Positions 7,356 through 14,507 of a stretch of 14,797 nucleotides of DNA are shown one piece after another. The stretch covers positions 1 through 14,797 of the forward strand of contig PUNR01000035.1 in assembly GCA_003551805.1 (NCBI GenBank), in the 5' to 3' direction. The notes beneath the pieces are model-generated. The model saw nothing but the letters and a program-made list of their open reading frames with translations, ran no database searches and was not told the DNA's origin. The position numbers and the translations under genes were made by a program. The number at the start of each line of letters is the position of its first letter. Position 1 is the first letter of the stretch. Source of the DNA: Loktanella sp. GTDB lineage: Bacteria; Pseudomonadota; Alphaproteobacteria; Rhodobacterales; Rhodobacteraceae.

Positions 7356-7638
7356 GGCGCTTTTTCAACGCATTGAACAACGATTCGGCCAAACCAATAC
7401 CCCCTGATTTCACTAGCTCAGCTGATTGTGCTTCGCGGAGAAATGAGGAGAATTGATCTTCCCCGATGCCACCGCTGAACGCAGATTTGTTGGCCCCAAG
7501 GCCAGCCGACTTTAACATTTCTGCAAGAAAGGTCGCCTCTAGCTTTTGGGCGGCGTTACGTAGCTTGGTGTCTGCTGTGAGAGACGGCGGCAAGTCCGGA
7601 ATTGCACGCGGCGAGGGTAAGACAGGAATCATTGTCAT
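7345..7638 (-). CDS. flgJ: FlgJ-type rod-binding protein, single domain
   Basis: This protein corresponds to the N-terminal domain of FlgJ, which caps or scaffolds rod assembly in the periplasm. The 97-residue product contains the Rod-binding pattern: KLRNAAQKLEATFLAEMLKS, then SGGIGEDQFSSFLREAQSAE and GGIGLAESLFNAL. The muramidase domain found in enterobacterial FlgJ is absent, which is usual for alphaproteobacteria, where a separate lytic enzyme must open the wall. I chose ATG 7638 because GGAG stands 7 bases upstream. A longer frame starts with GTG 7674 but adds 12 residues of poor likelihood. It is divergent from fliK across about 98 bp and overlaps the FlgN-like gene by 11 bp. Confidence 0.85.
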   Translation of the reverse strand: MTMIPVLPSPRAIPDLPPSLTADTKLRNAAQKLEATFLAEMLKSAGLGANKSAFSGGIGEDQFSSFLREAQSAELVKSGGIGLAESLFNALKKRHDS

Positions 7639-7736
7639 AGTCAGGCTCCATTTTTTTCTCATGCTGACAGGCACCGGTAAACAATCAGTAAGTATTTTCT
7701 GTCAAAACACACCAGAACCTACGGACAGGTAAGCTG
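7639..7736. promoter_or_regulatory. Divergent promoter region between flgJ and fliK
   Basis: This 98-bp AT-rich gap separates two divergent flagellar units and must hold start signals for both unless transcription reads in from further away. It contains GTAA-N7-GTAA at 7677-7691, which has the spacing of a CtrA box but two mismatches to TTAA-N7-TTAA. An inverted pair TGACAG/CTGTCA (7664-7669 and 7699-7704) is also visible. No confident -35/-10 or sigma-54 site was found. Confidence 0.35.
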
Positions 7737-8993
7737 ATGTTCCCATTGTTGCCAACAGATCTCCCCACATCGACGCCACCACCGGCGGGAACACCTGTTG
7801 ACCAGGACGTGGACCATATTTTTTTCCATTACTTTCATAATTTTACGTCAGATGTATGTGCCGACTATACATTTCAAACTGTTGTTTTCGACGGTCTTCT
7901 AACCAACCCCAATCGGCAAGATGCTATCGAATCAACATCGCTGGCTGACGCTGACGAAGCTGATGAAGTTAATGCACCTTTGATTATGTCTGGCAGGTTG
8001 AATGCACCTGCGACCGCAGACGGCAGCACCAACGTCGATGGCAGTGACCACCAAACCAGCGACATAACCAATAGATTAGCAGAAAGACAGATCACAGAGA
8101 TATCGACGGATCACAGCCAGAAAGAGGCCAAGCCGGGTCTTGGCAGCACGACCATACCAACTGTTCCGCACCAGACAGTTTTTGCAGTTCAGGTGATGCA
8201 ATTGGGTGGACAGATTGCGCGACACGAACAATCAGAAAGTTACAATGATCATCCTAGCGATTCTACAAACGTTGTTCAACCTAATGAAAAAGATATGACA
8301 AAAACCTATGGCCCGGGTCGGCAAGAAATGCCCTTATCGCCACCCAAGGTAGTGGCATTTGATAAAAAATTGTCCAAGGCGAATATATACCATATAGAGT
8401 CTGAAGATCCAAAACCACCTCAAGCGCCTGACATTAAAATGTCATCTTCTATTTCAAATATTACAATTTTTAATTTTATAAATACTTCAGAAAAAGCGTT
8501 CAGCCTAGAATCAGAAATGATCAAAAACTCTGAAATGCGTCATGAAAGCATCCCTTTTGTATTTTCTGATAAAGACCCGATGATAAGAGGTGAAAAACTT
8601 TTTACGCCTGAAATTGTGCGCCAAATAGCCCCACAGTTAACGCCTGCAATTTCACGCGATGCAGGAAATATGACCGAAATCGCGCTCAACCCAGTAGAAC
8701 TTGGCAAGGTGCGCATGAACATGACAGTTAATGACGGTGTGATAGCCTTGCAAATCATGGCAGAACGGCCAGAGACAGCAGACCTCCTCCGGCGTCATAT
8801 TGAAACGTTGGCAGCAGAGTTCCACGCCCTGGGTTTTGGCGATGTCACATTTTCATTCAGCGACGATGGCTCTGCAAAGACAGCCAAGGAAGACAGGCCA
8901 CCAACGGCCGAGATTGAAGACCCCAATTTGACAAGCGCCAACCCAACACAGCCTAGCAAACGCGCCAGTGACGGCTTGGATATACGCCTTTAA
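7737..8993 (+). CDS. fliK: Flagellar hook-length control protein FliK
   Basis: FliK measures hook length while being exported and then switches the export gate from rod/hook to filament substrates. The 418-residue product starts at ATG 7737, 8 bases after AGG. Residues 1 to about 290 are a low-complexity, polar, largely disordered ruler region without recognisable motifs. The C-terminal switch domain is clear at about residues 317-376: LNPVELGKVRMNMTVNDGVI, then LRRHIETLAAEFHALGFGDV. A short disordered tail follows. Base composition drops sharply inside the gene: 8461-8520 has only 15 G/C in 60 bases. Such AT-rich, fast-changing middles are common in fliK. It is followed by flgD after 9 bases and forms a two-gene unit with it. 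Confidence 0.92.
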   Translation: MFPLLPTDLPTSTPPPAGTPVDQDVDHIFFHYFHNFTSDVCADYTFQTVVFDGLLTNPNRQDAIESTSLADADEADEVNAPLIMSGRLNAPATADGSTNVDGSDHQTSDITNRLAERQITEISTDHSQKEAKPGLGSTTIPTVPHQTVFAVQVMQLGGQIARHEQSESYNDHPSDSTNVVQPNEKDMTKTYGPGRQEMPLSPPKVVAFDKKLSKANIYHIESEDPKPPQAPDIKMSSSISNITIFNFINTSEKAFSLESEMIKNSEMRHESIPFVFSDKDPMIRGEKLFTPEIVRQIAPQLTPAISRDAGNMTEIALNPVELGKVRMNMTVNDGVIALQIMAERPETADLLRRHIETLAAEFHALGFGDVTFSFSDDGSAKTAKEDRPPTAEIEDPNLTSANPTQPSKRASDGLDIRL

Positions 8994-9002
8994 GGATCAA
9001 GT

Positions 9003-9662
9003 ATGGAAGTTTCGCCCGATTTCAGACCCTCAACAAGTTTTCAGCCTGACACAGCGACAAAGTCGCGGATTAATTCCGACTTTGACACTTTTTTGCGGAT
9101 GCTGACGGCACAGATGAAAAACCAGGATCCGCTGAACCCCGTCGAAGCGACAGATTTCGCGACCCAATTGGCGACGTTTTCTGGTGTCGAACAGGCCGTG
9201 ATGACGAACGATTTGCTGCGTGCGCTGTCGGCACAAATGCAGGTGACTGGGCTGGCCAATGTTTCAAGTTGGATTGGCAATGAAGTACGCGCTGCAGCGC
9301 CAGTTTATTTTGATGGGAATCCGCTGACCTTACACCCGAACCCCATTGTATTTGCCAATTCAACCGAGGTGGTGGTGCGCGATTCCGATGGTTTCCTGGT
9401 GCAGCGTTTCGGAATCCCGGCAACGACAAACCCTGTGCAATGGGACGGGGTTGGACCAGACGGTCGCCTGCTGCCACAAGGCACCTATAGTTTTACGTTG
9501 ATCAGCTCCGCAGACGGCAATCAGATGGGTGAAACCACCGTGGAAACTTATTCAAAAGTAACAGAGGTCCGGTCACAGAACGGACAGATGGAGTTGGTCA
9601 TGAAAGGGGGCGTGACCATTTCTGCGAATGACGTGACAGGATTGCGACAAGCGCAACCCTAA
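9003..9662 (+). CDS. flgD: Hook-assembly scaffold protein FlgD
   Basis: FlgD caps the growing hook and guides addition of FlgE subunits. The 219-residue product has the N-terminal export/cap region FDTFLRMLTAQMKNQDPLNP (about residues 27-46) followed by ATDFATQLATFSGVEQ, the most conserved signature of the family. A beta-rich FlgD Ig-like/tudor portion follows, with WDGVGPDGRLLPQGTYSF around 147-164. A ribosome site (AAGGA) stands 6-7 bases before the ATG. It is co-oriented with fliK upstream and converges with the small reading frame behind fliI only 3 bp downstream. The hook gene flgE is not in the window. Confidence 0.97.
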   Translation: MEVSPDFRPSTSFQPDTATKSRINSDFDTFLRMLTAQMKNQDPLNPVEATDFATQLATFSGVEQAVMTNDLLRALSAQMQVTGLANVSSWIGNEVRAAAPVYFDGNPLTLHPNPIVFANSTEVVVRDSDGFLVQRFGIPATTNPVQWDGVGPDGRLLPQGTYSFTLISSADGNQMGETTVETYSKVTEVRSQNGQMELVMKGGVTISANDVTGLRQAQP

Positions 9663-9665
9663 CGA

Positions 9666-9794
9666 TCAATGCACCATTTTTGCGCCTTTGCGGCGGTTCA
9701 TAAACGTCAGCACCGCGACCAGACCGAAACCGATTGGGACGGACCGGATCGTACGCGTCAGGTAAACCCGGCCGGGATCATTTACCTGCGGCAC
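9666..9794 (-). CDS. Candidate 42-aa small protein downstream of fliI
   Basis: A short open frame from GTG 9794 to TGA 9666 that overlaps the end of fliI by 17 bases in another frame and ends 3 bp from the flgD stop, filling the whole space between them. The predicted product has a basic N-terminal part (about residues 9-17, VYLTRTIRS), a hydrophobic stretch of about 15 residues (PIGFGLVAVLTFM), then a strongly basic tail NRRKGAK. This pattern fits a very small single-pass or membrane-associated peptide. I see no good ribosome site, so translation would depend on coupling to fliI. I recognise no family. It could be chance, but the tight fit between two genes and the charge pattern make it worth recording. 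Confidence 0.35.
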   Translation of the reverse strand: MPQVNDPGRVYLTRTIRSVPIGFGLVAVLTFMNRRKGAKMVH

Positions 9795-11133
9795 CCAAGG
9801 TTGTTTTCATCTCGCCCCCACCACCTGCCATCGCCTGACGAAGTTTCGCAAAATGGGCAAGCGTACCGCGCTGGTCCTTGATTGTCAGAAAGTTATCCAG
9901 CGCGGGATAACACGCGACTGCAGCATCGATCACCTTGTCTGAACCAGCGGTATATAGACCAGCCTGAATCATTAGCGCCGACTTGTCATAAGCAGCCAGA
10001 TGGGCGCGCGCCTGCGCTATCAACACGTTTTCCTGTGGCGTCGCGGCCTCGGGCAGCGCACGGGAAACAGAGCGCAAGACATCAATTGCCGGGAAACGCC
10101 CCCTTTCCGCGATCTCGCGGCCCAGCACGACATGGCCATCAAGGACACCGCGCAACATATCGGCGACAGGTTCGTCCATATCAGAACCAGCAACAAGGAC
10201 CGAAAAAACCGCTGTAATATCGCCCATATCGCCCGCCCCGGGACCGGCTCGTTCGCAAAGGGCAGCGATGGCAGCGCCGGTTGAAACAGGGTAGCCACGC
10301 AAATTCGCAGGCTCGCCACCTGCGACAGCAACTTCACGATGCGCTTCACAAAAACGGGTCACCGAATCGATAATCAACAGAACCTGTTGGCCCTTATCGC
10401 GGAAATGTTCGGCCACCGTCATCGCAGCCCAGGCACACCGCCGTCGCACCTGGGGTGCACGGTCAGAAGTGGCTGCAACAATGACAGATTTCGCCATCCC
10501 TTGAGGGCCCAGAACGTTTTCGATGAAATGGCGCAGCTCGCGCCCGCGTTCACCGACCAGCCCGATTACGATGACATCTGCCGCCGTCCCGCGCGCCAGA
10601 TCACCCAGCAGCGTCGACTTTCCCACGCCCGACCCAGCGAAAAGCCCGATACGCTGGCCACGCACAATCGGCAGCAACGTGTTGAATACCGCAAGATCTG
10701 TTTCAAGTCGCGCGCCGAGACTGCGGCGATGGTGCGGTTCCGGTGGCAGCGATCGCACAGAGCGCGAAGCTTGGCCCGGCAACAGGCTACGCTGGTCAAG
10801 CGGACGTCCGTCAGGGTCAATCACCCTGCCAATCCAGCTGTCGTCGGGCGCAAACGCAACAGGCGGATCGATGACAACGCGATCGCCGATAGCCACGCCG
10901 TCGACCGCACCATCAACCAGCACATGGGCAGATACCGAATCAAGCCGCACTATTTCACCTTCCATGGACATGTGTCGGGCCAGAATACGGCCACGATCAC
11001 CTTGCTGCACCGTCATTGGCAGACCGCTGACCTGCACGACACCACCGGAAATACAGCAAACACGCCCGCCAGCGCGTATCGGATCAAGGCGCTGGACGGC
11101 GGCTTGCACCTGATCAAGCAAATTATCGGGCAT
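9778..11133 (-). CDS. fliI: Flagellum-specific export ATPase FliI
   Basis: FliI is the ATPase of the flagellar type III export apparatus; it sits on the cytoplasmic side and helps release and unfold substrates. The 451-residue product shows an N-terminal beta-barrel domain, Walker A (AGSGVGKST, residues 166-174), GERGRE (194-199), Walker B with VLLIIDSVTR (251-260), and the conserved RGYPVSTGAAIAALCERAG and DGHVVLGREIAERGRFPAID segments. ATG 11133 has AAGGAAG a few bases upstream. The gene is divergent from flgB; the 86-bp spacer should contain start signals for both. FliJ, the usual partner encoded next to fliI, is not present here; only a 42-codon frame follows. Confidence 0.98.
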   Translation of the reverse strand: MPDNLLDQVQAAVQRLDPIRAGGRVCCISGGVVQVSGLPMTVQQGDRGRILARHMSMEGEIVRLDSVSAHVLVDGAVDGVAIGDRVVIDPPVAFAPDDSWIGRVIDPDGRPLDQRSLLPGQASRSVRSLPPEPHHRRSLGARLETDLAVFNTLLPIVRGQRIGLFAGSGVGKSTLLGDLARGTAADVIVIGLVGERGRELRHFIENVLGPQGMAKSVIVAATSDRAPQVRRRCAWAAMTVAEHFRDKGQQVLLIIDSVTRFCEAHREVAVAGGEPANLRGYPVSTGAAIAALCERAGPGAGDMGDITAVFSVLVAGSDMDEPVADMLRGVLDGHVVLGREIAERGRFPAIDVLRSVSRALPEAATPQENVLIAQARAHLAAYDKSALMIQAGLYTAGSDKVIDAAVACYPALDNFLTIKDQRGTLAHFAKLRQAMAGGGGEMKTTLGAAGK

Positions 11134-11219
11134 TCTGGCTTCCTTTATTTCGACTGCACACCTCTTCTTAAGGAATCAGCATTAATCAATGATTGAAACC
11201 AGCAGCGGGAGAATCCCCA
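11134..11219. promoter_or_regulatory. Divergent promoter region between fliI and flgB
   Basis: This 86-bp spacer drives fliI leftward and the long flgB-flgH unit rightward. It holds TTAA-N7-TTGA at 11182-11196, one base away from the CtrA box TTAA-N7-TTAA, and a further TTAA at 11168-11171. For fliI the box would lie about 50-63 bases before the ATG, a reasonable activator distance; for flgB it ends only 23 bases before the ATG. CtrA control of flagellar genes is known in Rhodobacterales; its use here is inferred. Confidence 0.4.
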
Positions 11220-11606
11220 ATGTATCAATCACTGGAGCTGTTCCAGACCGCCGGCGCGATGGCCCGGCATGCAGGGGAACGACAGGCCGTCGTGACCCGC
11301 AACATCGCGAACGCCGACACCCCTGGGTATCGCGCCCAACAGCTTGCGTCGTTTGGCGATGTCTATAGCGCCAACCCCGCGACGAAATTGCAGCAGCGCA
11401 GGCCGGGCCACATGGCACCCGACCCGTTCCAACATCTGCCACCCCGGCACGTGGCATCTGCAGGCGAACCGTCGCCCAACGGGAACAACGTCTCACTTGA
11501 GGATGAAATGTTGTCGTCTGTTGCTGTTGCGCGCGAACATAGCCGTGCCTTGGCTGTTTACCGCCACGGCATGACGGTTTTGCGCACAGCGCTTGGGCGG
11601 GGGTGA
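11220..11606 (+). CDS. flgB: Flagellar proximal rod protein FlgB
   Basis: FlgB forms part of the proximal rod linking the MS ring to the distal rod. The 128-residue product has the N-terminal rod signature RNIANADTPGYRA (about residues 27-39) and the C-terminal NGNNVSLEDEM element typical of FlgB. I chose ATG 11220, which has GGAG 8 bases upstream. A TTG at 11193 would add nine residues with no ribosome site. It opens a tightly packed operon; its stop overlaps or nearly touches the flgC start. Confidence 0.96.
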   Translation: MYQSLELFQTAGAMARHAGERQAVVTRNIANADTPGYRAQQLASFGDVYSANPATKLQQRRPGHMAPDPFQHLPPRHVASAGEPSPNGNNVSLEDEMLSSVAVAREHSRALAVYRHGMTVLRTALGRG

Positions 11607-11611
11607 CGCGG

Positions 11612-12004
11612 ATGAATGATTTTTCTGACGCCATGTCCGTCGCCAGCAGCGGTATGAAGGCGCAGGCAAACCGGTTGCGCCATGTATCCGAAAACATCGC
11701 AAACACCGATACACCCGGTTTTCGCCGCAAGGTCGTGTCCTTTGAAGAACAGGTTAACCAAGGTCAGCGAACGGGGTCGGTGGTGACCGGCCCGTTGCGA
11801 CTGGACCAATCTGATCTGACCCGCATCTATGACCCCGCCAATCCACTGGCCGATGCTAACGGGTATTATCAGGGATCAAACGTCAATCTGCTGATTGAAA
11901 TCGCTGACGCGCGAGAAGCGCAGCGCAGTTATGAAGCCAACCTCAAAATGTTCGATCAGGTCCGGCAAATGTCCGCCGCGCTGATGGACCTGCTTCGCAA
12001 ATAA
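11612..12004 (+). CDS. flgC: Flagellar proximal rod protein FlgC
   Basis: FlgC is another proximal rod subunit, secreted through the flagellar export gate without a cleaved signal. From ATG 11612 the product has 130 residues, with SENIANTDTPGFRRK (about 26-40) and the family's C-terminal GSNVNLLIEIADAREAQRSY, ending in a helix (FDQVRQMSAALMDLLRK). A GTG at 11603, overlapping the flgB stop, would give three more residues and cannot be excluded; ATG fits the usual MxDF-type start better. fliE follows after 11 bases. Confidence 0.97.
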   Translation: MNDFSDAMSVASSGMKAQANRLRHVSENIANTDTPGFRRKVVSFEEQVNQGQRTGSVVTGPLRLDQSDLTRIYDPANPLADANGYYQGSNVNLLIEIADAREAQRSYEANLKMFDQVRQMSAALMDLLRK

Positions 12005-12015
12005 GGAGACCCAGA

Positions 12016-12297
12016 ATGGAACTCAGTGCACTTGTCGCCCAAAATTATGCCGCCAGCAAAACCGCCATGGCACCTGACGCCGGATCATCCGGCGCGGGGT
12101 TCGCAAATGTCGCACAGGATTTCATGGCGACTTTGCGCGCCAGCGAAACGACCGCGATGCAATCTATGACCACCGGTGCAGACCCGCATGCTTTGGTACA
12201 GGCGTTAGCCCAAACCGAACTGGCCGTGCAAACAGCCGTGACAGTCCGTGACCGCGTGGTCGAAGCGTATCAGGAAATCCTACGGATGCCGGTATGA
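12016..12297 (+). CDS. fliE: Hook-basal body protein FliE
   Basis: FliE is the adaptor between the MS ring/export gate and the rod and one of the first exported proteins. The 93-residue product is nearly all helical, with the conserved C-terminal stretch AVQTAVTVRDRVVEAYQEIL ending in RMPV, the family's usual end. An AAGGAG ribosome site stands 8 bases before ATG 12016. The stop overlaps the start of fliQ by four bases, indicating coupled translation. Confidence 0.96.
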   Translation: MELSALVAQNYAASKTAMAPDAGSSGAGFANVAQDFMATLRASETTAMQSMTTGADPHALVQALAQTELAVQTAVTVRDRVVEAYQEILRMPV

Positions 12298-12566
12298 TGT
12301 CCGAGGCGTTGTTTTACGACACTTTGCGTCAGGCGCTTTGGGTGGCGTTTGTGATGTCGATACCGATCCTGACAGTTGCTTTGGCGACGGGTCTGATGGT
12401 TGGGCTATTTCAGGCGTTGACGTCGATTCAGGAAATGACACTTACCTTTGTGCCGAAACTGGCCGCAATCATTGGCATTTTCTGGGTCACGATGGCGTTC
12501 ATGTCCGAAACGCTGGTTGACCTATTTCAGACAACCCTGATCCCCCTGATCGCCGGAGGCCGCTGA
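12294..12566 (+). CDS. fliQ: Flagellar export gate membrane protein FliQ
   Basis: FliQ is a small inner-membrane subunit that assembles with FliP and FliR into the core of the export gate. The 90-residue product has two hydrophobic segments (about 15-38 and 55-77) around the conserved cytoplasmic loop QALTSIQEMTLTFVPKL. Two ATG codons in tandem (12294 and 12297) could serve as start. It overlaps fliE at its front, and its stop shares a base with the flgF ATG (TGATG). Its gate partners fliP and fliR are not in this window; placement of fliQ among rod genes is typical for alphaproteobacteria. Confidence 0.98.
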   Translation: MMSEALFYDTLRQALWVAFVMSIPILTVALATGLMVGLFQALTSIQEMTLTFVPKLAAIIGIFWVTMAFMSETLVDLFQTTLIPLIAGGR

Positions 12567-13282
12567 TGGACAACGCCACCTATACCACATTGACGCGCCA
12601 GTCAGGCCTTTTGCAAGAGATGCAGGTATTGGCTAACAACATCGCCAACGCCTCAACCACGGGCTATCGCGCGGAAGGTGTGATGTTTTCGGAACATATC
12701 AAAGCCTTGGGTCCGGGGACGGAATCCTTGTCGATGGCGACCGCACGTGTGCGCGACACAATCATGACCCAAGGCAGCCTTGCGCAAACAGGCGGCACCT
12801 TTGACCTCGCGATCGAAGGTGACGGGTTTTTCCTTATCGACACCCCCGATGGCCAACGATTGACGCGGGCAGGCGCTTTTGGCCCCAATGAATTGGGTGA
12901 TCTGGTAACGCCTGACGGCTATCAGGTTCTCGATGCCGGCGGCGCGCCTGTCTTTGTGCCTGCGGGCGCCGGACCTATCGGGATCGCGTCGGATGGCACG
13001 ATCAGCGCAGGTGGCGCACCAATTGGCCAGATCGGCCTGTTCACACCGGATGACCCAAACCAGATGATCCGACAGAATGGCACGATGTTTGATGCCCAAG
13101 GCGGCATTGCGCCAGCACCTGACGGACGCATTTTGCAGGGTTTCCTAGAGAATGCGAACGTCAATCCGATCCTGCAGGTCAGCCGCATGATCGAAGTCCA
13201 GCGCGCTTACGAGCTGGGACAGAGTTTTCTGGAAAAAGAACATGACCGTATCCGCAGCGTCATCGACGCTGTGCGATCATAA
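12566..13282 (+). CDS. flgF: Flagellar proximal rod protein FlgF
   Basis: FlgF is a rod protein joining the proximal rod to the distal FlgG rod. The 238-residue product has the N-terminal rod motif ANNIANASTTGYRAE, the central FlgF/FlgG/FlgE core TGGTFDLAIEGDGFFLIDTP, and the C-terminal helix with VSRMIEVQRAYELGQSFLE. The ATG shares a base with the fliQ stop. Its length is in the usual FlgF range. The central segment is very similar to the matching part of flgG, reflecting their common origin. Confidence 0.97.
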   Translation: MDNATYTTLTRQSGLLQEMQVLANNIANASTTGYRAEGVMFSEHIKALGPGTESLSMATARVRDTIMTQGSLAQTGGTFDLAIEGDGFFLIDTPDGQRLTRAGAFGPNELGDLVTPDGYQVLDAGGAPVFVPAGAGPIGIASDGTISAGGAPIGQIGLFTPDDPNQMIRQNGTMFDAQGGIAPAPDGRILQGFLENANVNPILQVSRMIEVQRAYELGQSFLEKEHDRIRSVIDAVRS

Positions 13283-13294
13283 AGGAGGATCAAG

Positions 13295-14080
13295 ATGCGT
13301 GCCTTACAGATTGCCGCCGCGGGGATGACCGCGCAACAAACGCGGGTCGAGGTGATTTCCAACAACCTCGCCAATATGAATACCACGGGCTATAATGCGC
13401 GGCGCGCGGAATTTGCCGATCTGCATTATCAACAACTTGTCCGCCCCGGCACGATCAATGCCTCGGACGGGACCGTCGTGCCGACCGGTGTGCAACTGGG
13501 GCTGGGCGTACGGGCCAGCGCGGTCACAATTATGCTAAGTCAGGGATCGCTGGCTGCCACTGGTGGCGACCTTGACCTTGCGATCGAAGGTGATGGCTAT
13601 CTGGAAGTCACGCTACCAAACGGACAGGCCGCATTCACCCGCGATGGCGGACTTAAACTAACAGGTGACGGACTGATCGTGACCTCCGATGGTTATCCAG
13701 TCGTGCCGGATATTGCTGTCCCGCGTGACACGCGATCGATCGCCATCAATGCCGAGGGCGAGGTTTACGGCTTCTTCAATAACCAGATTGAACCGCAATT
13801 GTTGGGGCAATTCACGCTGGCCGGCTTCACGAACCCGAAAGGACTGGAAGCAATCGGTTCGAACCTGTTTGTGGAAACACCTGCCTCCGGTCCGGCCGCG
13901 ATTGGTGCACCGGGGGATGAAGGGTTGGGCGTCTTGCGGCAGGGCTATCTAGAAAGCAGCTCTGTCGATCCGGTGCGCGAAATCACTGACCTGATTTCGG
14001 CCCAGCGGGGATACGAGCTGAATTCAAAGGTGATCACGGCAGCAGACCAGATGCTTGGGTCGATGGTGCAGCTGCGATGA
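13295..14080 (+). CDS. flgG: Flagellar distal rod protein FlgG
   Basis: FlgG builds the distal rod that crosses the periplasm inside the P and L rings. The 261-residue product is the standard length. It shows SNNLANMNTTGYNARRAEF near the N-terminus, GGDLDLAIEGDGYLEV in the core, and the C-terminal LESSSVDPVREITDLISAQR followed by GYELNSKVI, the classic FlgG end. A strong AAAGGAGG ribosome site lies 6-7 bases before ATG 13295, the best in the operon, consistent with FlgG being the most abundant rod subunit. The stop overlaps the flgA start (ATGA). Confidence 0.99.
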   Translation: MRALQIAAAGMTAQQTRVEVISNNLANMNTTGYNARRAEFADLHYQQLVRPGTINASDGTVVPTGVQLGLGVRASAVTIMLSQGSLAATGGDLDLAIEGDGYLEVTLPNGQAAFTRDGGLKLTGDGLIVTSDGYPVVPDIAVPRDTRSIAINAEGEVYGFFNNQIEPQLLGQFTLAGFTNPKGLEAIGSNLFVETPASGPAAIGAPGDEGLGVLRQGYLESSSVDPVREITDLISAQRGYELNSKVITAADQMLGSMVQLR

Positions 14081-14493
14081 TCCGGAAACTGGCGATCATC
14101 TGCGCCATGGCCGGCCCTGCTGGGGCCGAAACGCTCGTCGCAGCGCGAACCATTCCCGCCCAATCCATCATAACCGCAGAAGATTTCACCGCATCCCCGC
14201 AGGTCATTCCCGGCGGTGTGACCGACCCTGCCGCAATCATCGGCATGGAAACAAGGGTCGCGCTTTATGCAGGACGACCGATCAGGCCGGGCGATGTCGG
14301 CTTTCCGGCAGTTGTGGAACGCAACCAGATTATCGTGCTGGTCTACCAACAAGGTGGCCTCGCCATTTCGACCGAAGGGCGCGCGTTAAGTCGCGGCGGA
14401 CCCGGCGAATTGATCCGCGTGATGAACCTTAGTTCGCGTGCCACAGTGACGGCACGGATCGGCGTTGATGGCGCAGGGTATGTAGCACAATGA
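14077..14493 (+). CDS. flgA: P-ring assembly chaperone FlgA
   Basis: FlgA is a periplasmic chaperone that helps FlgI polymerise into the P ring. The 138-residue product has a short signal peptide (about 17 residues, ending AGA before ETL) and an SAF-type region (about 18-77: AARTIPAQSIITAEDF, then AGRPIRPGDV). The C-terminal part carries VLVYQQGGLAISTEGRALSR and NLSSRATVTARI, typical of FlgA C-terminal domains. It is short compared with the 200+ residues of enterobacterial FlgA, as is common in alphaproteobacteria. Translation should be coupled to flgG; the P-ring gene flgI is not in the window. Confidence 0.94.
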   Translation: MIRKLAIICAMAGPAGAETLVAARTIPAQSIITAEDFTASPQVIPGGVTDPAAIIGMETRVALYAGRPIRPGDVGFPAVVERNQIIVLVYQQGGLAISTEGRALSRGGPGELIRVMNLSSRATVTARIGVDGAGYVAQ

Positions 14494-14507
14494 CCAAAGG
14501 AGACCCT

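Noticed and set aside
10339..11196. Long plus-strand open frame (285 codons) opposite fliI
   Set aside because: It is antisense to a fully conserved FliI protein, has a composition typical of a GC-rich shadow frame (many Arg, His, Pro, Thr), and resembles no family.
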